DNA of 64,000 nucleotides from positions 2,891,001-2,955,000 of the forward strand of contig NC_089856.1 in the NCBI RefSeq assembly GCF_036373705.1, read 5' to 3'. Positions within the stretch are counted from its first letter, which is position 1. Each line of letters opens with the position of its first letter. The notes under the pieces are model-generated. The model had not been told where the DNA came from. It did no database searches and saw only the letters and a program-made list of their open reading frames with translations. Below, piece after piece: positions 1-13,195 of the stretch. Origin of the DNA: Amia ocellicauda (Eukaryota > Chordata > Actinopteri > Amiiformes > Amiidae). A program made the position numbers and the translations under genes.

Positions 1-1446
1 GCGTCCATTCACGGCCGCCGGCAGGATCTGACTCCTTTGCCCCTGGAGTGGCAGGTGTGCTGGAGTTATGGGCTTTTTTAATTAACTCGTTTTATTGTAT
101 TTATTTATTTCTTCTTCACACAGTGACGTTCCTCCTCACTTCCTCCTCCGAAGTGACACACCGGCGTGACTCAGTGGGAAAGGTGGGGGCTGATGTCTTC
201 GGGGAGGGTGCCGCTCAAGACAAAAAGAAAACGATCAAATAAATCGTTATCTGCGTCACGTCTTGCGTCACTGCAGGGTCGGGACAGGGGTGACTGCTGA
301 GGTCTCCAGGTGGATATATTTTTGGGGAATCCAGTTTGATAAGTGCAGAAATCGTGCGGCATTGAATTAATAAACCTAAATAAACCTGTACACACTTTCA
401 CTTCTCAGCTGACACTTTATTGTAAAAAAAAAAGCATTTCAGACAGTTAAACATCCATGAGTTACACAATCACAGATTCATCTCATCCTTGATATGACAT
501 GAAACAATTAGAAGGTATATATTCGTGTATATTCTTTCTTTAAAGCGTTATACATGTGTAAAAGCTCACAATATGCCCACATAAAAACAGCACCGTCACT
601 GCTTTGACTCCAACATTGTAGAATACTCTGTAGCCAGAGGTTTGTTCTATTTTTCAATATGTTTCTAATATTTCCCTCCAATCATCGTCAAAGCCAATCC
701 CCCTCTCCCTAAAGTACCTGGATGCACCCAATTTAATCATCGCCAGTTTTGCACCTCTTATTTTTCATTAGTAACGTGTGTTCAAGCCCATTTAACGCAG
801 ACCAGTGAAAGAGAGAAGGGCCCGTCGGCTCCCCGGGGTGATTGTGGGGTCTGTCTGTGATGAAGCCAGACCGGCGCGCTTCCTCTGCACTGGCGCCAAA
901 CACGTGCAAGCACTTACCACCGGATTTAGCCAAGCGCTGGAGCTCTGTGGGCAAGCAGGGCCTGGAGGGGCAGTTGGATGCGGAGCGTAAACACAGGGCC
1001 ACGTCCCAGCGTCCCCCGCAGCCGTTCGCCTGGCTTTAATTAAGGATCTGCCCGTTTCTTCAACGTGAGGGAGTTGTTCGTTTCTTCCCCCTCCTTGCTA
1101 AGAGTGAGATCTGTTCACTGCGGGGGTGAGAGGAGATCTCTGGAGTCTGATTCGCTCTTTCTCGCATGCTCTGGCTTTTTCCGAGATTTGTGGTACGGTG
1201 GGAAACCTAACACGACTACTTTTACTCACAGGATTTTACACGCTCTGAGTTGCAAAGGTGGTAGTGGTGGGTGGGGGGTGTTACTGTACTAAAAACATTA
1301 TACAAACAGTTTATATGATCATCTGTTTCAGTATTTGCCCCTGCACCTAGATTTCAATCTCCTTCTGCCTCCAGCTCTCTCCTCTCCCACCCACCCCTAC
1401 AGACCTCTCCTTCGGTACATCTAAGCGGCCTCGGGGTCTTGCTCTT
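1..1446. other. Non-coding left edge
   Basis: No gene is supported here. Positions 1-54 read open in one frame (18 codons) and are followed by a GT at 55, so they could be the end of an exon cut by the window edge, but nothing in the peptide is recognisable. The rest is mixed-composition DNA with stop codons in all frames. Confidence 0.4.
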
Positions 1447-2900
1447 CTTGGTTAGCGCCTCCCGGGGGATCCAGTCTTGTCTTGATTCCTCGCCGTGCAC
1501 CGCTCGTCCATGCTTACCTCCCCGGCGGCGTGCGAATGCGGTCCCGCAGCGATCCTCCGTGGTCTGGCATCGTTAAACTACAGCTACGGCCGAGTCTCTC
1601 TGAGTTTCTTTCCCACGCTGGCACACGCAGTGGTCCTATAGCCGAAGTCAAATGTGTCAGTTTCACTTGATTGTGTACAATGCAGGTGTGAGTTCATGTG
1701 AGAAGAGGAAAAAGGAAGTCAAAAGCAAGTTCGAGATGTGTCTGCATGTGTGTCGGTGTAGAGGGGAGTTTTACAATCATATTTGCAGCTGATGTTGTGG
1801 GTTATGTGTGAGTTACACTGAAGCCGTGCTGGTGCGATACACACACGGCCCCGGGACAGCAGACCTACAGCTCAGACCCCTCACACTTCCTGTAGCTCCT
1901 TTCCGAAAGGCTCGATGCGGCTTAGAACACATCTCGTTCTGGCGAAGGTGTGGGAGGTCGTAATTCGGTTGTGTTTTGTTTCTGACGAAGAGGAATGCGA
2001 CCCCCTGGCCTCTCGCGGCCGAAACTCTGCTCCGTTTGTGTCAAAATAACGTGGTCTGCATGTTTCACAGGTCCCTCTCTGGAGCATATTGTGTGTGCAG
2101 CTGTACTTACAGGCCTACATGTCAGTGTATTATTGTAGTTGTTGTTCAGTATTATTAGTATTATGAAGTATTATTTATTCATTTATTCATCTATTTATTT
2201 ATTAGCAGACGCCCTTATTCTGGGGAGATTAAAGTCATTATACCGTTGTTTAAAGACATCTCTGTTGACATAACATCGCTTGCTTCTGTTTCTTTATTGC
2301 GATGTTGCCACAACATTGTCAGGGAGCTGGGAAGTGAACTGAGTGTATTCAGGTCTTCGTGGGCTTTGATGTGAACCGAATAGTAGCAAAGCTGCTCTCA
2401 CATTGTGGTGGGGAATATTGGATGGCAGATTTCTTGTGCTGTGGAGGAGGTCTGGGCTTTTCTTTCAATGTGGGTTGCCAAATCTGTGCTGTTTTTGAGA
2501 CTAAGATCAATCACATTTCTTGTCATGAGGGATTTATTAACTGAGCAATCAGGTAATTTATTTATTTATATGTATATATTCTTGGTTAGGGTCTCCCGGG
2601 GGAGCCAGTCTTGTTTGGGACACAGTTCTCCTCGCCGTGCCGGTGGCCCGTCTTTTCCATGCTTTTCTCAGCGGCATCGAGTGAATGCAAGTGTGCGATT
2701 TGAGACTCATCCTGTGCTTCACTCCCACACTCACACACCCGAACTCTGAATGTCAGATGTGTCACTTTCACTTCACTGTGTAAATATAGGTGTGTGCATT
2801 AGTGTGTGAAGAGAAAGAAAGAAGGAGAGAAAAAACCCAAGAGGTGAGAAAATGTGTGTGTGTATCTGTGTCAGGGTAGAGGGGGTTTTATAATCATTAA
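1447..2900 (+). repeat. Diverged direct duplication (two copies)
   Basis: The segment starting at 1447 (CTTGGTTAG, then a CTCCCGGGGG block) recurs at 2581 in the same order and orientation, an offset of about 1134 bases. Shared landmarks in both copies are the CCAGTCTTG block, a CGCCGTGC block, a TCAAATGTG/TCAGATGTG plus TTTCACTT block, and a GTAGAGGGG...TTTTA.AATCAT block ending near 1790 and 2900. Divergence is substantial, with indels. It may be an old tandem duplication or two copies of an uncatalogued interspersed repeat. The spacer between copies is unique-looking. Confidence 0.55.
2190..2232 (+). repeat. Fish SINE 3' tail fragment
   Basis: An AT-rich TTTATT run leads into TTAGCAGACGCCCTTATTC, the conserved 3' tail motif of many fish SINEs (V-SINE-like). 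Only the tail is recognisable. Weaker versions lie at about 2990-3024 and 3171-3195. Confidence 0.6.
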
Positions 2901-3535
2901 AAGAGAGTTTTATAATCATATTGTCATGAGATTTACTGTGAGAAAACAGGAAACTAGGATCAATCACACTATTTTAAGAGGCATTTATTAATTTATTAGC
3001 AGATACCTTAGCAGGGCTTAACAATGCTATTTTTTTAGTGTGTTGTTGTTATTTGTCAATTCATGATTTGATTCCAGCTGTATTTATGATTGAAGGGCAA
3101 CAACTAGATCATATCTATTTACACATCCTTAAAAATAAGTTACTGTTAGGCTACCCATTAGAAATGTAAATTGTTAGTAGACGCCCTTTAAACTCACGTA
3201 ATAAATAATTCAGTCTCTGTTGATATCTGTGACCTAACCTGGCCGACACTAAAAATAAGCAAAGCAATAAGAAACTATTTATAATAATATAAACTTCATG
3301 TGTTTATGGCTGTGTTGACAGTAAATAAATGCAGAAACACCCCCTTAAATTAGTGTGACCAACCCACACAGGTAATGGGAATGTAGTTGTGTTGCCCAAA
3401 AAGCTAAAAAGTGGTATAAATAAAAATGTAGAAAACGTATTCTCTGCAAGACAGTATCCGTTTGACATCAGACGTAAAAATGCCGATATCTCTTACCTCA
3501 TCCTTGTGATTCCTCCCCGTCACTCTCCCCTGCAG

Positions 3536-3737
3536 GTACGAGATGGGCGCAGGTGCGGTGATGACATCTCACCCAGTGCCACGCCTGTCTGGACCCACAG
3601 AGAGGTTCAAACCCCAGACTCGTCAGTCACATCCCAGCCCCCGCCTCGGGCTGCGTCCCATTTCGATAACAACGCAGCCGGCCATGCTGCAGGCGGGGAA
3701 CCTGCTCACCTTCCCAGCGACAGCCCCTGAGGACTGA
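3536..3737 (+). CDS. Doubtful terminal exon of an unidentified gene
   Basis: A pyrimidine-rich stretch ending in CCCCTGCAG (3527-3535) looks like a splice acceptor. Two frames then stay open for about 65 codons, ending at stop codons at 3728-3730 and 3735-3737. An AATAAA signal lies at 3944-3949, so the layout resembles a last exon plus 3' UTR. The partial open stretch at 1-54 can join it in phase 0. Neither predicted peptide (both Pro/Ser/Thr-rich) resembles a family I know, and the composition is less GC3-rich than the firm genes in this window. It could easily be chance. Confidence 0.18.
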
Positions 3738-3943
3738 GGGCTCTTGTTCTGGCTTTAAATGTTGAGCTAAAAAGTCACAGTTTTGTGTGAGAGGGCGGAG
3801 GGTGGAAACAGCTCTTTGAATGCACCCAGATAGTCTTCCTGCTTTTATAAACAAGATCCTGCTTTAACTTTCACACTTTCTGCACTGTAGTTCCCATGAG
3901 AGTTTAATTGTGTTGTCAAAAGTCTCTAATAAGTCGGTAATTC

Positions 3944-4862
3944 AATAAATAAACAAACCACATCTATTGAACGCATAACTTCGTTTGGTCTGGTTTCCTT
4001 CAGAGAGATTGCTATCTGCTGTTGTGCAAGTTCAGCAGAATAAGCTTTTCGGTCTCTTTAGCAGCTGCCAGAGCCTGTCCTGTGCCAAGTCTGCCGACGA
4101 TCCCGCCGCGCCTGCAGGTGTGCACCTCGTTTCTCTCTCGGCCCAGAGCGGCGGCCCTCCCGGCTCATGTAAGCGGTCTGCGAGAGTCTAGTAAAGTGTC
4201 AGGGCAACCTACGATACGTCCCGTTTTTATTGCAAACTGTTAACACAACACAGTTAATTGCAGACTGTTGACCACAGCCATTAACTAACTGTCTATAATG
4301 TATGTGTGTATGTGTTCCCTTAACGTGTTACCGGAAACACTGTGAGAATTGATCTCTTTACACTCTTACTACAGGCCGAGGACTGACTAATTGTGATCAG
4401 GGGAGAAAAAGGGTCTTTGAAAATGAAGGAAATTTCGGAAGATAACAGCTTTACAAATATATATAAATTAACAAATAAAACTCCTGTCTAAGGTCAGATG
4501 AGTGAAGAAGCTTGATCTCCAGAGTACGTTAGCCTAAGTGGTCGGATCACGACTCCTAGTGCCCAAAACTAGACAACCCCACCACAGCAAAAGACTGGTC
4601 CGTGTGCGCTTGACACACTGAGACCCATTACATTTGCAGGTGATCACAAAAATAAAAAAGACACGGGCGATGGAGCTTCAGGACTCCCGGGTTCTCCACA
4701 GATATCTCACCACCCGGTTGGGGGACTGGACTTTGGGTCTCCTGGCCGGTGGAGTCAAATGTGGCAAACCTGGGGAGATGCTTGCTCAGTCACGGGCACG
4801 GCTCAGTCAGTTACATCCCATGGCTCTCCAGGTCCAGGGAGCACAGGCAGAGGGCAAAGGAT
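3944..4862. other. Non-coding, no features seen
   Basis: Unremarkable intergenic sequence. An AATAAA at 3944-3949 is the only signal noted. Confidence 0.4.
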
Positions 4863-4872
4863 GCCAAACACA

Positions 4873-5024
4873 CAGAAGAACAGAGAAGGAAAGGAGCAAG
4901 GAGGGACAGAAGAACAGGGAAGGAAAGGAGAGAGCAGGGACACAGAAGAACGGGGAACAAAAGGAGAAAAGAGAAGAGACACAGAAGAACAGGAAGCAAA
5001 AGGAGAAGAGAGACAGAGAGGCTT
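4873..5024 (+). repeat. Purine-rich imperfect minisatellite
   Basis: About 150 bases are almost purely A/G on the plus strand, broken by regularly spaced ACACAGAAGAACAGG-like units (near 4870, 4910, 4940 and 4980). The low-complexity Lys/Glu/Arg peptides read from it are an artefact of composition. Confidence 0.65.
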
Positions 5025-8000
5025 TAGTGAATGAGGCAAGCAAAGCGAGCCGGACACAAAAAGCCGACCAGCACAGCACAAAACGAGCTCCCGGGACAGA
5101 TACAAAAATGCGTCTATTCAAGAACCCTAATCCTCAGAGCTCGGTGCGGTCGCCCATTTAATGCACATCCTGCGGCCGCTTCCGTTCCTGTCTGCCGGGG
5201 CGATTAACCTCGGCTGACCCGAGCTCTGCCATCACACGCCCCATCGCAAGCTGGTCCCGTTCCCTCGATCGTGCCACTCATCCCAGCCTCGGCCCGCGAG
5301 CGTGGAGGGACCAGGGCTCGGCTTTCCCCCGGCCTTGGGGATTCAGTCCCCGTCGGCGAGACCATGAGCTGGGCGCCCGGTCAGGCCAGTCACAGACATC
5401 TCCAGTTCCAACTCATACCAATGCCCAGATGTTTATTATTTGAAACTGATACAAATGGTCGAGGAAGACGACGGCCCTTAAAAGGCAGTAGTGCTGCGAT
5501 TTCTCCGATCCAGCGGAACAATAAATAAGCTTCCGCATGGGAAAGCTGGGCAAGTTTCCCTAGATCGGCAAAGTGTCTTAAGCACATGGGCACTGTGTTG
5601 CCAAAAGTATCGGGACATGCCCTGCTGAGCCAGTGATCTGCGGCTCCAGAGGGCTGTGCAGAGACTTTCTGTTGCAGCACGAATGGCAGGGTGTATCATG
5701 ACAACACACAACTGGTGAGGTTCATCTTTCCAGAAAAACGATTTGTTTCAAAGGAAGGTAACCAGACATTTTTAACAGTCCTCCTACACAGCAATGCAGG
5801 TGTGGACCCATCTGCGGTGTTATCTGCATAGACTCTAAAAAAAAGCCCACAGGACTGTGAGCGTGTGTGCAAAGTAAAGTGTGCAAAGTAAAGACTCAGC
5901 CACCGAACACACATGCACACAGATCATTTGCATGTGGCCGAATTTCCCTCCCATGTGGGATTTCAGTGAAATGACAGAACAAGGAGGACAACGTGATCGG
6001 ACGGCACAGGTGCCACAGTTAATACTGACGCAGCTGGCCTGGTCGGGGTTAAGCAGGGTAAGCAGGGTGGCGAACACAGTAAGGAAAAGTGCGAACGAAC
6101 ACCTGCAGCTACAAAAACATGACGATCTTCAGATCTGTGCCGCTGTAAACCACGGGCTAACCACAATATATTACTTCATGTTACCCATTAAATTCTTGTC
6201 ACTGCCGGATTTTAGAATGCAGAACTAGGATGTAGAACTTCCTTTTTGGGCAAACAAGCATGGTTTTGCACTGCCACCCCCAAACCCCGGGCACAGTGAC
6301 GTCACCGGAGAGAAACGGAGCAAATCCCTTACCTTGTCTAAGTCTTGGAATCTGGCCCGTTGAGGCTTAATTGGAGAAAGCACAATCTCTCTTGCTTGTT
6401 GCAGCAGGCACAGAAAACCAGCACCTGGAGAACAGGAGAGAGAGAGAAAGAGAAAGAGAGCTGCAGATGATGTAAGAGGCTCTGGGGCAGCTGAGACAGC
6501 CTGGGAAAGGAAGTCTGACCCAAGGGCTGAATTCTCCAAACAGCTACGTTGCTGCATGAACGATCCCCTCAGTGGGCACCCCATGCTTCTGCTTTCTTGC
6601 TGCCCACGGCTGGGTTAGTGGGTGCATAGTGAAGCACTTACAAACACTTACACACACACACACACTCTCTCTCTCTCTCTCCAACTCTCACCCACTCACT
6701 TCTTTCAGTAATCAGTAATCTCCCAGCCCTGCTCGCAGTGACCCACTCGCTCAGACAGTCGTGTCACTGTCAGCACGGACATCACACTCGGATACCCAGG
6801 GAAACATATGAACCAGGGACAGTCCGGGGTGGTGTTCTGGTGATTCTGGTACGTGCCTTGAGGCCGACACACCCCCAGGTTTTATAGTTCACTGTAAAAC
6901 TGTCAGCACGCAGAATCCTGGACAACGTCTTGCGCTAATGTGAGCGTGTCAAACCCTGCAGCCGTTCCCCCGAAAATATGCGACCGATTACATCCGATGC
7001 AAAGCAGGGAGAGATGTTTAAACAACAACCTGGATCATTCCCACGGGCTGCACTCGAAATCAGAGCCGAAAGAAATTGGGACAGAAAAAAAAGAAAAAAA
7101 GATCTAATTACCAACTTGTCAGCTCAAGTCAGGGTAACTGCTCGGCTCAGCCACAAGGAAAACCAAAAACACAGCGGGATCCAAGGAGCTGGAATGGGAG
7201 GGGAAAAGCAACATCCCAAAGCACAACACTGATGCTGAGTGGTACCGGGGTGCACTGGGAGGTCAGCGACTCCGCTTTCTGCAGCAGGACTGACATGAAC
7301 GAGGGCTGTAGTTGGAGACGACCACAAGCCAGTCCCCTTGGGTAGCCTCTGTCCGGCCCGCCATGTTAAATAGCACCACTGCTTTTTCCTGTTCCAGCGC
7401 CATTTACTAACTTGAGCATCAGCCAAAGGCCAGGGAGGTCAAGCCCTCTTTTATCCATACAAGAGAATGTTTTCAAAACTTTCCTGGCAATTTGGCATCG
7501 AGTCCAGCCAGGCCGAGTCGGTGTAATTGCACAGGGAACTCTTGGGAATTGAAACGGCACAGACAAATGAGCACCAGTGCTGAGCGGCCTGCTTGAGTTT
7601 CTTTTAGCTCAAAACGATCCCTCCTGGCTGAAGCTGGACGGGAGTGGGTGGAGATCGGTGTGCAGTGGGTCAGACATTAATTCCCAAGTCCAGTTCACCG
7701 CCCAGCAGGTATTCACAGAGTGTCGGCAGATCTGTGGACGAGAGAATCTGAGAATCTGAGAGTGGCTTCTTCATCGTTTTGTTGTTGTTCCTGTTTTTTT
7801 GGATGACAGGGATTTATTATAAACCAAGCCGCGTACTCGCCTGCTCTGTGTAGAAGCAGATGTTTACAGAAACAAGAGTTAGAGAGTGTCTTTGCCATTC
7901 AGATAATGTATAGGCAGTCTGAACAAGCAGAGAACCTTTACAAGGAGTGTTAATTAATTTATGATGATTGGTTATAAGAGCACGGGTCACGATCAAGGCT

Positions 8001-10280
8001 GGTCTCGAGTCCGAAGTGTCTACGTTCCCTTCGCATCTGATGGAGGCTCTTAGTGTAAACACTCTCAAGCTGGTTGTGATAGATCCTGCAAGCCAGCATT
8101 TTCCTGGCATGGACACAGCACTATGGTTCGAGTTATACCATACACAGCACACGCTCTGGGTGCTGGTGAATCACACCGCCAATCACACGGCATCGAAGCA
8201 TTCCCAGATCTACAGGCTCCGGGGCGAGGAGTACAGGCTGCTGCCAGGTGCTGAGTGCCTCACGCTATGTGCCTCGTTTTGAGTAAATTTGCATGGACAG
8301 ATGTAGAGTTAAATTCATTTTAAACACACAACTATTTTCCCGCACTGACAGTGAAATGCGGTACAAGACCCAGCACTTCCTAGCAGCTGATCAAACTTCG
8401 CAGCAATTGCCTTTTTAGGAGATTGCACTCTTCTTCATAACTGAGGAAAGTGAGTTTAATAAATCAGCAAAAGCTCAAATCGGTGGACAGTGTGTATAGA
8501 GTTTTACATCACAAAAAAACACAGTCCCACAAAGGAGCAGACACAAACACACAGCACACTAATCAGATGATTAAACGTCACAAAGAAAAGGCATTTACAA
8601 TCCTACATTTTGGACAAAAGTTCTTATAATCGTGCCTCATAGCAGCGCCTGGGCAGCACACCACGTTCTGCCATTTGGAAAGAAAATACAAAAATATACC
8701 AAACATGTTTGGCTAGACCCCTAAACAAGATTACCTGATTTGACGTCCCTTCCAAGTCACAAACGTCTGTCTGAGGGTCATCGATTTGCTCAAGTCAACT
8801 CAGCTCGCTTGAAAGACTATTTCAGCCATTCCCCCTTAAGCTGGATACCTATAAATGATCGTCTCCCCCTCTCTTTTCATGCACTCTACAAAACCACTGG
8901 AAATCCAGCCCAGAAAAGCGATCTGTAGAATATTTCAAGAAGAAAATAAGCTGCAAGTTAAGAGCCAAGATTTCCCAGAAGGGCTGTGGTGAGGGACTGG
9001 GCGAATATCATACAAAAAACAGATTAATTTATAATTGCACAAAAAACAACATACTAGCATGTGACTTTTGTTGTTTTTTCTACTGAGTCTTCAAATCTGT
9101 TTCCAGGCGTCTTTTTAAAACACAGAGGGGTCGAAGCACAGGCCTACCTGCACAACCGACAGATGTGTCTGATTGTCATGCTAACATCTGGGAGAAACAG
9201 GGAGACCCTTGCGTTTTCTTTGGCGGAAACAAGAAGAAGAGAAAGAAAAACAGGAAAAACGTGATTGAGGAAAGACTGAGGGGGTTACAGAAATCTTGCG
9301 GAAAGAGAAATCGTGGGAGAGGTCGGGCTAAACCCGTCTTTTCAGCTTGTCACTCCAGGGCGTACAATCGATCATTCTCCCTCCACACCTGTAAACAGTC
9401 ATTTGCAGCGCTTTTATTTAATATGGGGTTCTTGGGGTTGTCCACAATGTGTTGTATTCTGCGCTGTACTCCACACAGTGAGATTCATTAAAAACTTAAT
9501 CAAAAAGTGTCCAGCAGTTTGGGTTAAACCACTGTACTACATATAACCTTCACAGCTGACAGCTCTTACAGTCTCTCTGTGATCGTGAGTTGGACAAAGG
9601 TGTCCAGGCACCACATACATCAACGCATATTAATAAAAATAATCAACGCTGTGAACTTTTCAATAGGATTGTACTGATCGTGTTCAGCTGTATACGAGGA
9701 GTCGTTGTGTCTCGCTGGCGTGCAGGAGAAAAGAAAAGGACAGACGCCTCCAGGTCAGACGACGGTGTGTCTCTGAACAATCACACAGATGGTGGCAATT
9801 CGGCCACAGTAGCGAAACAGCAATCTCAATCTCGGCGTCTGATCCAAGCAGCTGCCATTTATACACTTTCTTGGCGGCAGCTTTGTGCTGTTGATGCCCC
9901 CAGTTTGCCAACACTCGTCTGTGTGAGAAATAAATGCTTTGGAAATGCTTAATTGCATCCCGTGCGCGTGGGTTGGAGTGGGGCAAACGGAAGTGGAAGT
10001 ATTTTTCCGGTTTAAAATGCGTCTGTTAATGAAGCGATCATGCAGAGGGGGACCCACAGACACGCAGAAATGCGCACACAGACTCGCACACACTCACGCA
10101 AGGCTGTGGCGCGATTCCCAGGCCTTGCAGAGGGACGCCGCTGCACAGACCCCTGTGGCGCCAATCCAAACAAACAGAGCGAGTGAACAACGGACGAGAA
10201 TGGACCGAGATTCTGCTGCCACGACGGAAGAGCAAGAATAAAGATCACGCTCTCCCCATTATTATAATAATAATAATTAT
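5025..10280. other. Non-coding intergenic stretch
   Basis: No exon, RNA gene or transposon end could be supported. The only structure seen is a short CA-then-CT microsatellite at about 6652-6681. Open frames here are short and lack splice or codon-usage support. Confidence 0.4.
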
Positions 10281-10285
10281 TATTA

Positions 10286-10314
10286 TTATTTGTTTATTAG
10301 CAGACACCCTTTAG
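10286..10314 (+). repeat. Fish SINE 3' tail fragment
   Basis: TTTATTAGCAGACACCCTTT is preceded by an ATT/AAT trinucleotide run. It is the same tail motif seen near 2200, 28870, 37370 and 39930. Confidence 0.55.
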
Positions 10315-10671
10315 CATTAGCACAGAATTATTTATCATGTATTCATTAAAGTTATTGTAAGCAAATCTGGTGCAGTTTGTAAGCCCCTTGAAGGCTTCCG
10401 AGTTCCTGCAATAGTCTGCCCATTCTTCTAACCCTAATCGACGCCGACCAGGATCTCCTTTCTGCCCTTGGGGGCTTCCTCTGAATCCAGTTTCAGCGCT
10501 GGGGGAGTATAGAGTCAATAAACAAGACGGTTGCTGAGGAGTTTTAACTCTTACACACCTGGCAGCCTCGCCGTGGCACAGATACAGGACACGCCCACGC
10601 GTGGCACGGAGCGTACCGAGCTCTCTCGCTCTGAATCACCCGAGAGAAAATGAGTTTCTGTCCGAGAGTCT

Positions 10672-10711
10672 GTGTGTGTGTATGCGTGTACGTGTGTGTG
10701 TGTGTGTGTGT

Positions 10712-10758
<47 letters not shown>

Positions 10759-10863
10759 CGTGTGTGAGTGCAAGTGTGTGTGTGTGTGTATGCGTGTGTG
10801 AGTGTGTGTGTGTGTACGTGTGTGTGTGTGTACGTGTGTGTGTGAGTGTGTGTGTGTGTGTGT

Positions 10864-10914
<51 letters not shown>

Positions 10915-10993
10915 TGTGTGTGAGTGTGTGAGTGTGTGTGTGTGTACGTGTGTGTGTGTGTACGTGTGTGTGTGAGTGTGTGTGTGTGTGTGT

Positions 10994-11036
<43 letters not shown>

Positions 11037-11135
11037 TGTGTGTGTGTGTGAGTGTGTGTGAGTGTGTGAGTGTGTGTGTGTGTACGTGTGTGTGTGTGTA
11101 CGTGTGTGTGTGAGTGTGTGTGTGTGTGTGTGAGT

Positions 11136-11178
<43 letters not shown>

Positions 11179-11295
11179 TGTGTGTGAGTGTGTGAGTGTG
11201 TGAGTGTGTGAGTGTGTATGTGTGAGTGTGTGAGTGTGTGAGTGTGTATGTGTGTGTGTGTGTGTGTGTGTACGTGTGTGTGTGTGTGTGTGTAC

Positions 11296-11346
<51 letters not shown>

Positions 11347-11392
11347 TGTGTGAGTGTGAGTGTGTGAGTGTGTGTGAGTGTGTGTATTTTCT
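10672..11392 (+). repeat. Compound TG-repeat tract (about 720 bp)
   Basis: Alternating TG is interrupted by TACG, TATG and GAGTG units. Blocks containing two TACG interruptions followed by a GAGTG recur at about 10815, 10945 and 11093, so the tract has a higher-order period of roughly 130-150 bases on top of the dinucleotide. Alternating purine-pyrimidine of this length can adopt Z-DNA. Long His/Thr or Cys/Val reading frames across it are not genes. Confidence 0.9.
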
Positions 11393-11399
11393 TGTGTGG

Positions 11400-13195
11400 G
11401 TTTTGTCACACACACTTTTTCTATGCACACACCTCAGGGCTATTTCACACACACACAAAAAAAAATATTATTCTGGTAAATTCTCAGAAACAGAAAAGAA
11501 ATATTTGAATTCCTAAGAATTTATATTCAAGAGCACAGTGTGTCAAAGTTCACCGAGTTGCTTCAGCGATCACCTCCTGACAAGCTGTATTGTGAAGCTG
11601 TGCAACCCTGTGTGCTGTCCGTCTGTCTTTCTGACATCACTGGAGAAGAGCCTCTCTCCAAACCTGAATATTTTCGACAGACATCAGACAGACAGATCTG
11701 AGAACACAGCCGGGCGGGGAACACAGTCCAACATCCCAAAAGCGCTGGCGTTGGCCTTAGAAGTGTAAATAATCCCCAGTTGAACAATGACAAGTGGATT
11801 ACTGGGCTGAATGAGCAGTGAGGTCAAACTCTGTATCTCTCAAGTTGTCGACACGAGGGGAAACGGCACATTTCAAACACATACATTACACTTCAGGACA
11901 GTTTAATTTAAAGAGCTGTAAGAAACCATTTTTCTTTGTTCGAAAACTAAATCAAACATACCCCTCCCACACTTAAGGTCATTCTGTGTTGCTGTTGATG
12001 TTTAACAGCCATGGATTTCAACAGCACTACATGGCGGCCGCGCTCACAAACGAGATTGTATTTTATTTTTAGAATCTGACGACCTACTGACATGCGTGTG
12101 AGCAGAATGACAGGCGTGTTGGTCTTTCTGTTGGTCCGGAGAAACCAGACTAGACTTGGCTCCCTAGTTCTGTACACACATCAGCAATCACATCTTAGTT
12201 TTTTTATATCCACTTTCTTCAAAATCAGCCGTTTCCAACTCAGTCTCTGCCGACCTTTCACCCTCTCCTCGGTCTTATCAGCTGGTGGTGTGACAAGCAT
12301 GTTTTAAGCATTACCCTCCGAGGGAGCCGGACAAATATGGGGCCTGGCTTTAATTAACCAGGCCTGGAAATAGTTTCTCTTTTTTATTTATTTGGGGCGG
12401 GGGGGCATGGGATACGAGCAGGAGAAGCCAGGGAAATGGGGAGTACCGGGAGGGGTTGAAACGGCGTCCTGTTCATGTCAACCCGAAGAGAGAGAGAGAA
12501 AAAAAAAAACGGGGGTCTGGAAGTCATTATGGAGGGAGCCTGCCAATGAAATTTGACTTTCTCACTGCATCGGTGTGGGAGTTGGGGGGCGGAGGCGGGG
12601 GCGCAGGCTGGAGACCAACCAAAAGAGACCGCATTCTTCTAAAGTGTCCAGAATCCAACCCTCCCCCCATCACCAGAGGAGAGAGGAAATGTTTCAACTT
12701 CTCTTGGCATGAATTCTGCTTTCATTCACAAGGAGGGGGTGGCAAACAACAATTAAATATACATATTATTGGTCCATTCCTTAGCTGTCAGAATCCCATC
12801 CCACGCAAAACTTTAGCCCCCTTCCCCCCGAAGCTGCGGCGCGGCCCGGTACAGGAGGGACCTCCCTGGCCGGGCCGCCACAGTCTGACTACAGCACTAA
12901 TCGCAATGAAACAACTCGCTTCCTTCGCTATTTAAGAACGTTTAATGGCTAATTCTGAGAGGATGTCTCCCTCACCGCAGAGCGCCCTGGGAACGCGGCT
13001 CGTTGTGAAGGAAATGCGACTCTCTGTGTCGAGCCGAGCGTGCGCTGCTGACCGGGGCTTCGGATCAGAACTGAGGGTGTGAAAGCATTGTGGGGAAAAT
13101 CCTCCAGCTGAGCAATCAATCGCACGTCAGTTATCCTGGTGGATTTTGTTCAGCCCCAAATTTGATCTACGCAGAGACTCCACACCACCAAATGG
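11400..13195. other. Non-coding intergenic stretch
   Basis: Nothing beyond mixed-composition DNA was recognised. A G-rich run at about 12396-12411 and an A-rich run near 12500 are the only local features. Confidence 0.35.

Noticed and set aside
4634-5161. 175-codon Lys/Glu/Arg-rich frame
   Set aside because: It is explained by the purine-rich minisatellite; other frames over it are also open.
10544-11458. Long minus-strand reading frames rich in His and Thr
   Set aside because: They are readings of the TG tract and have no gene structure.
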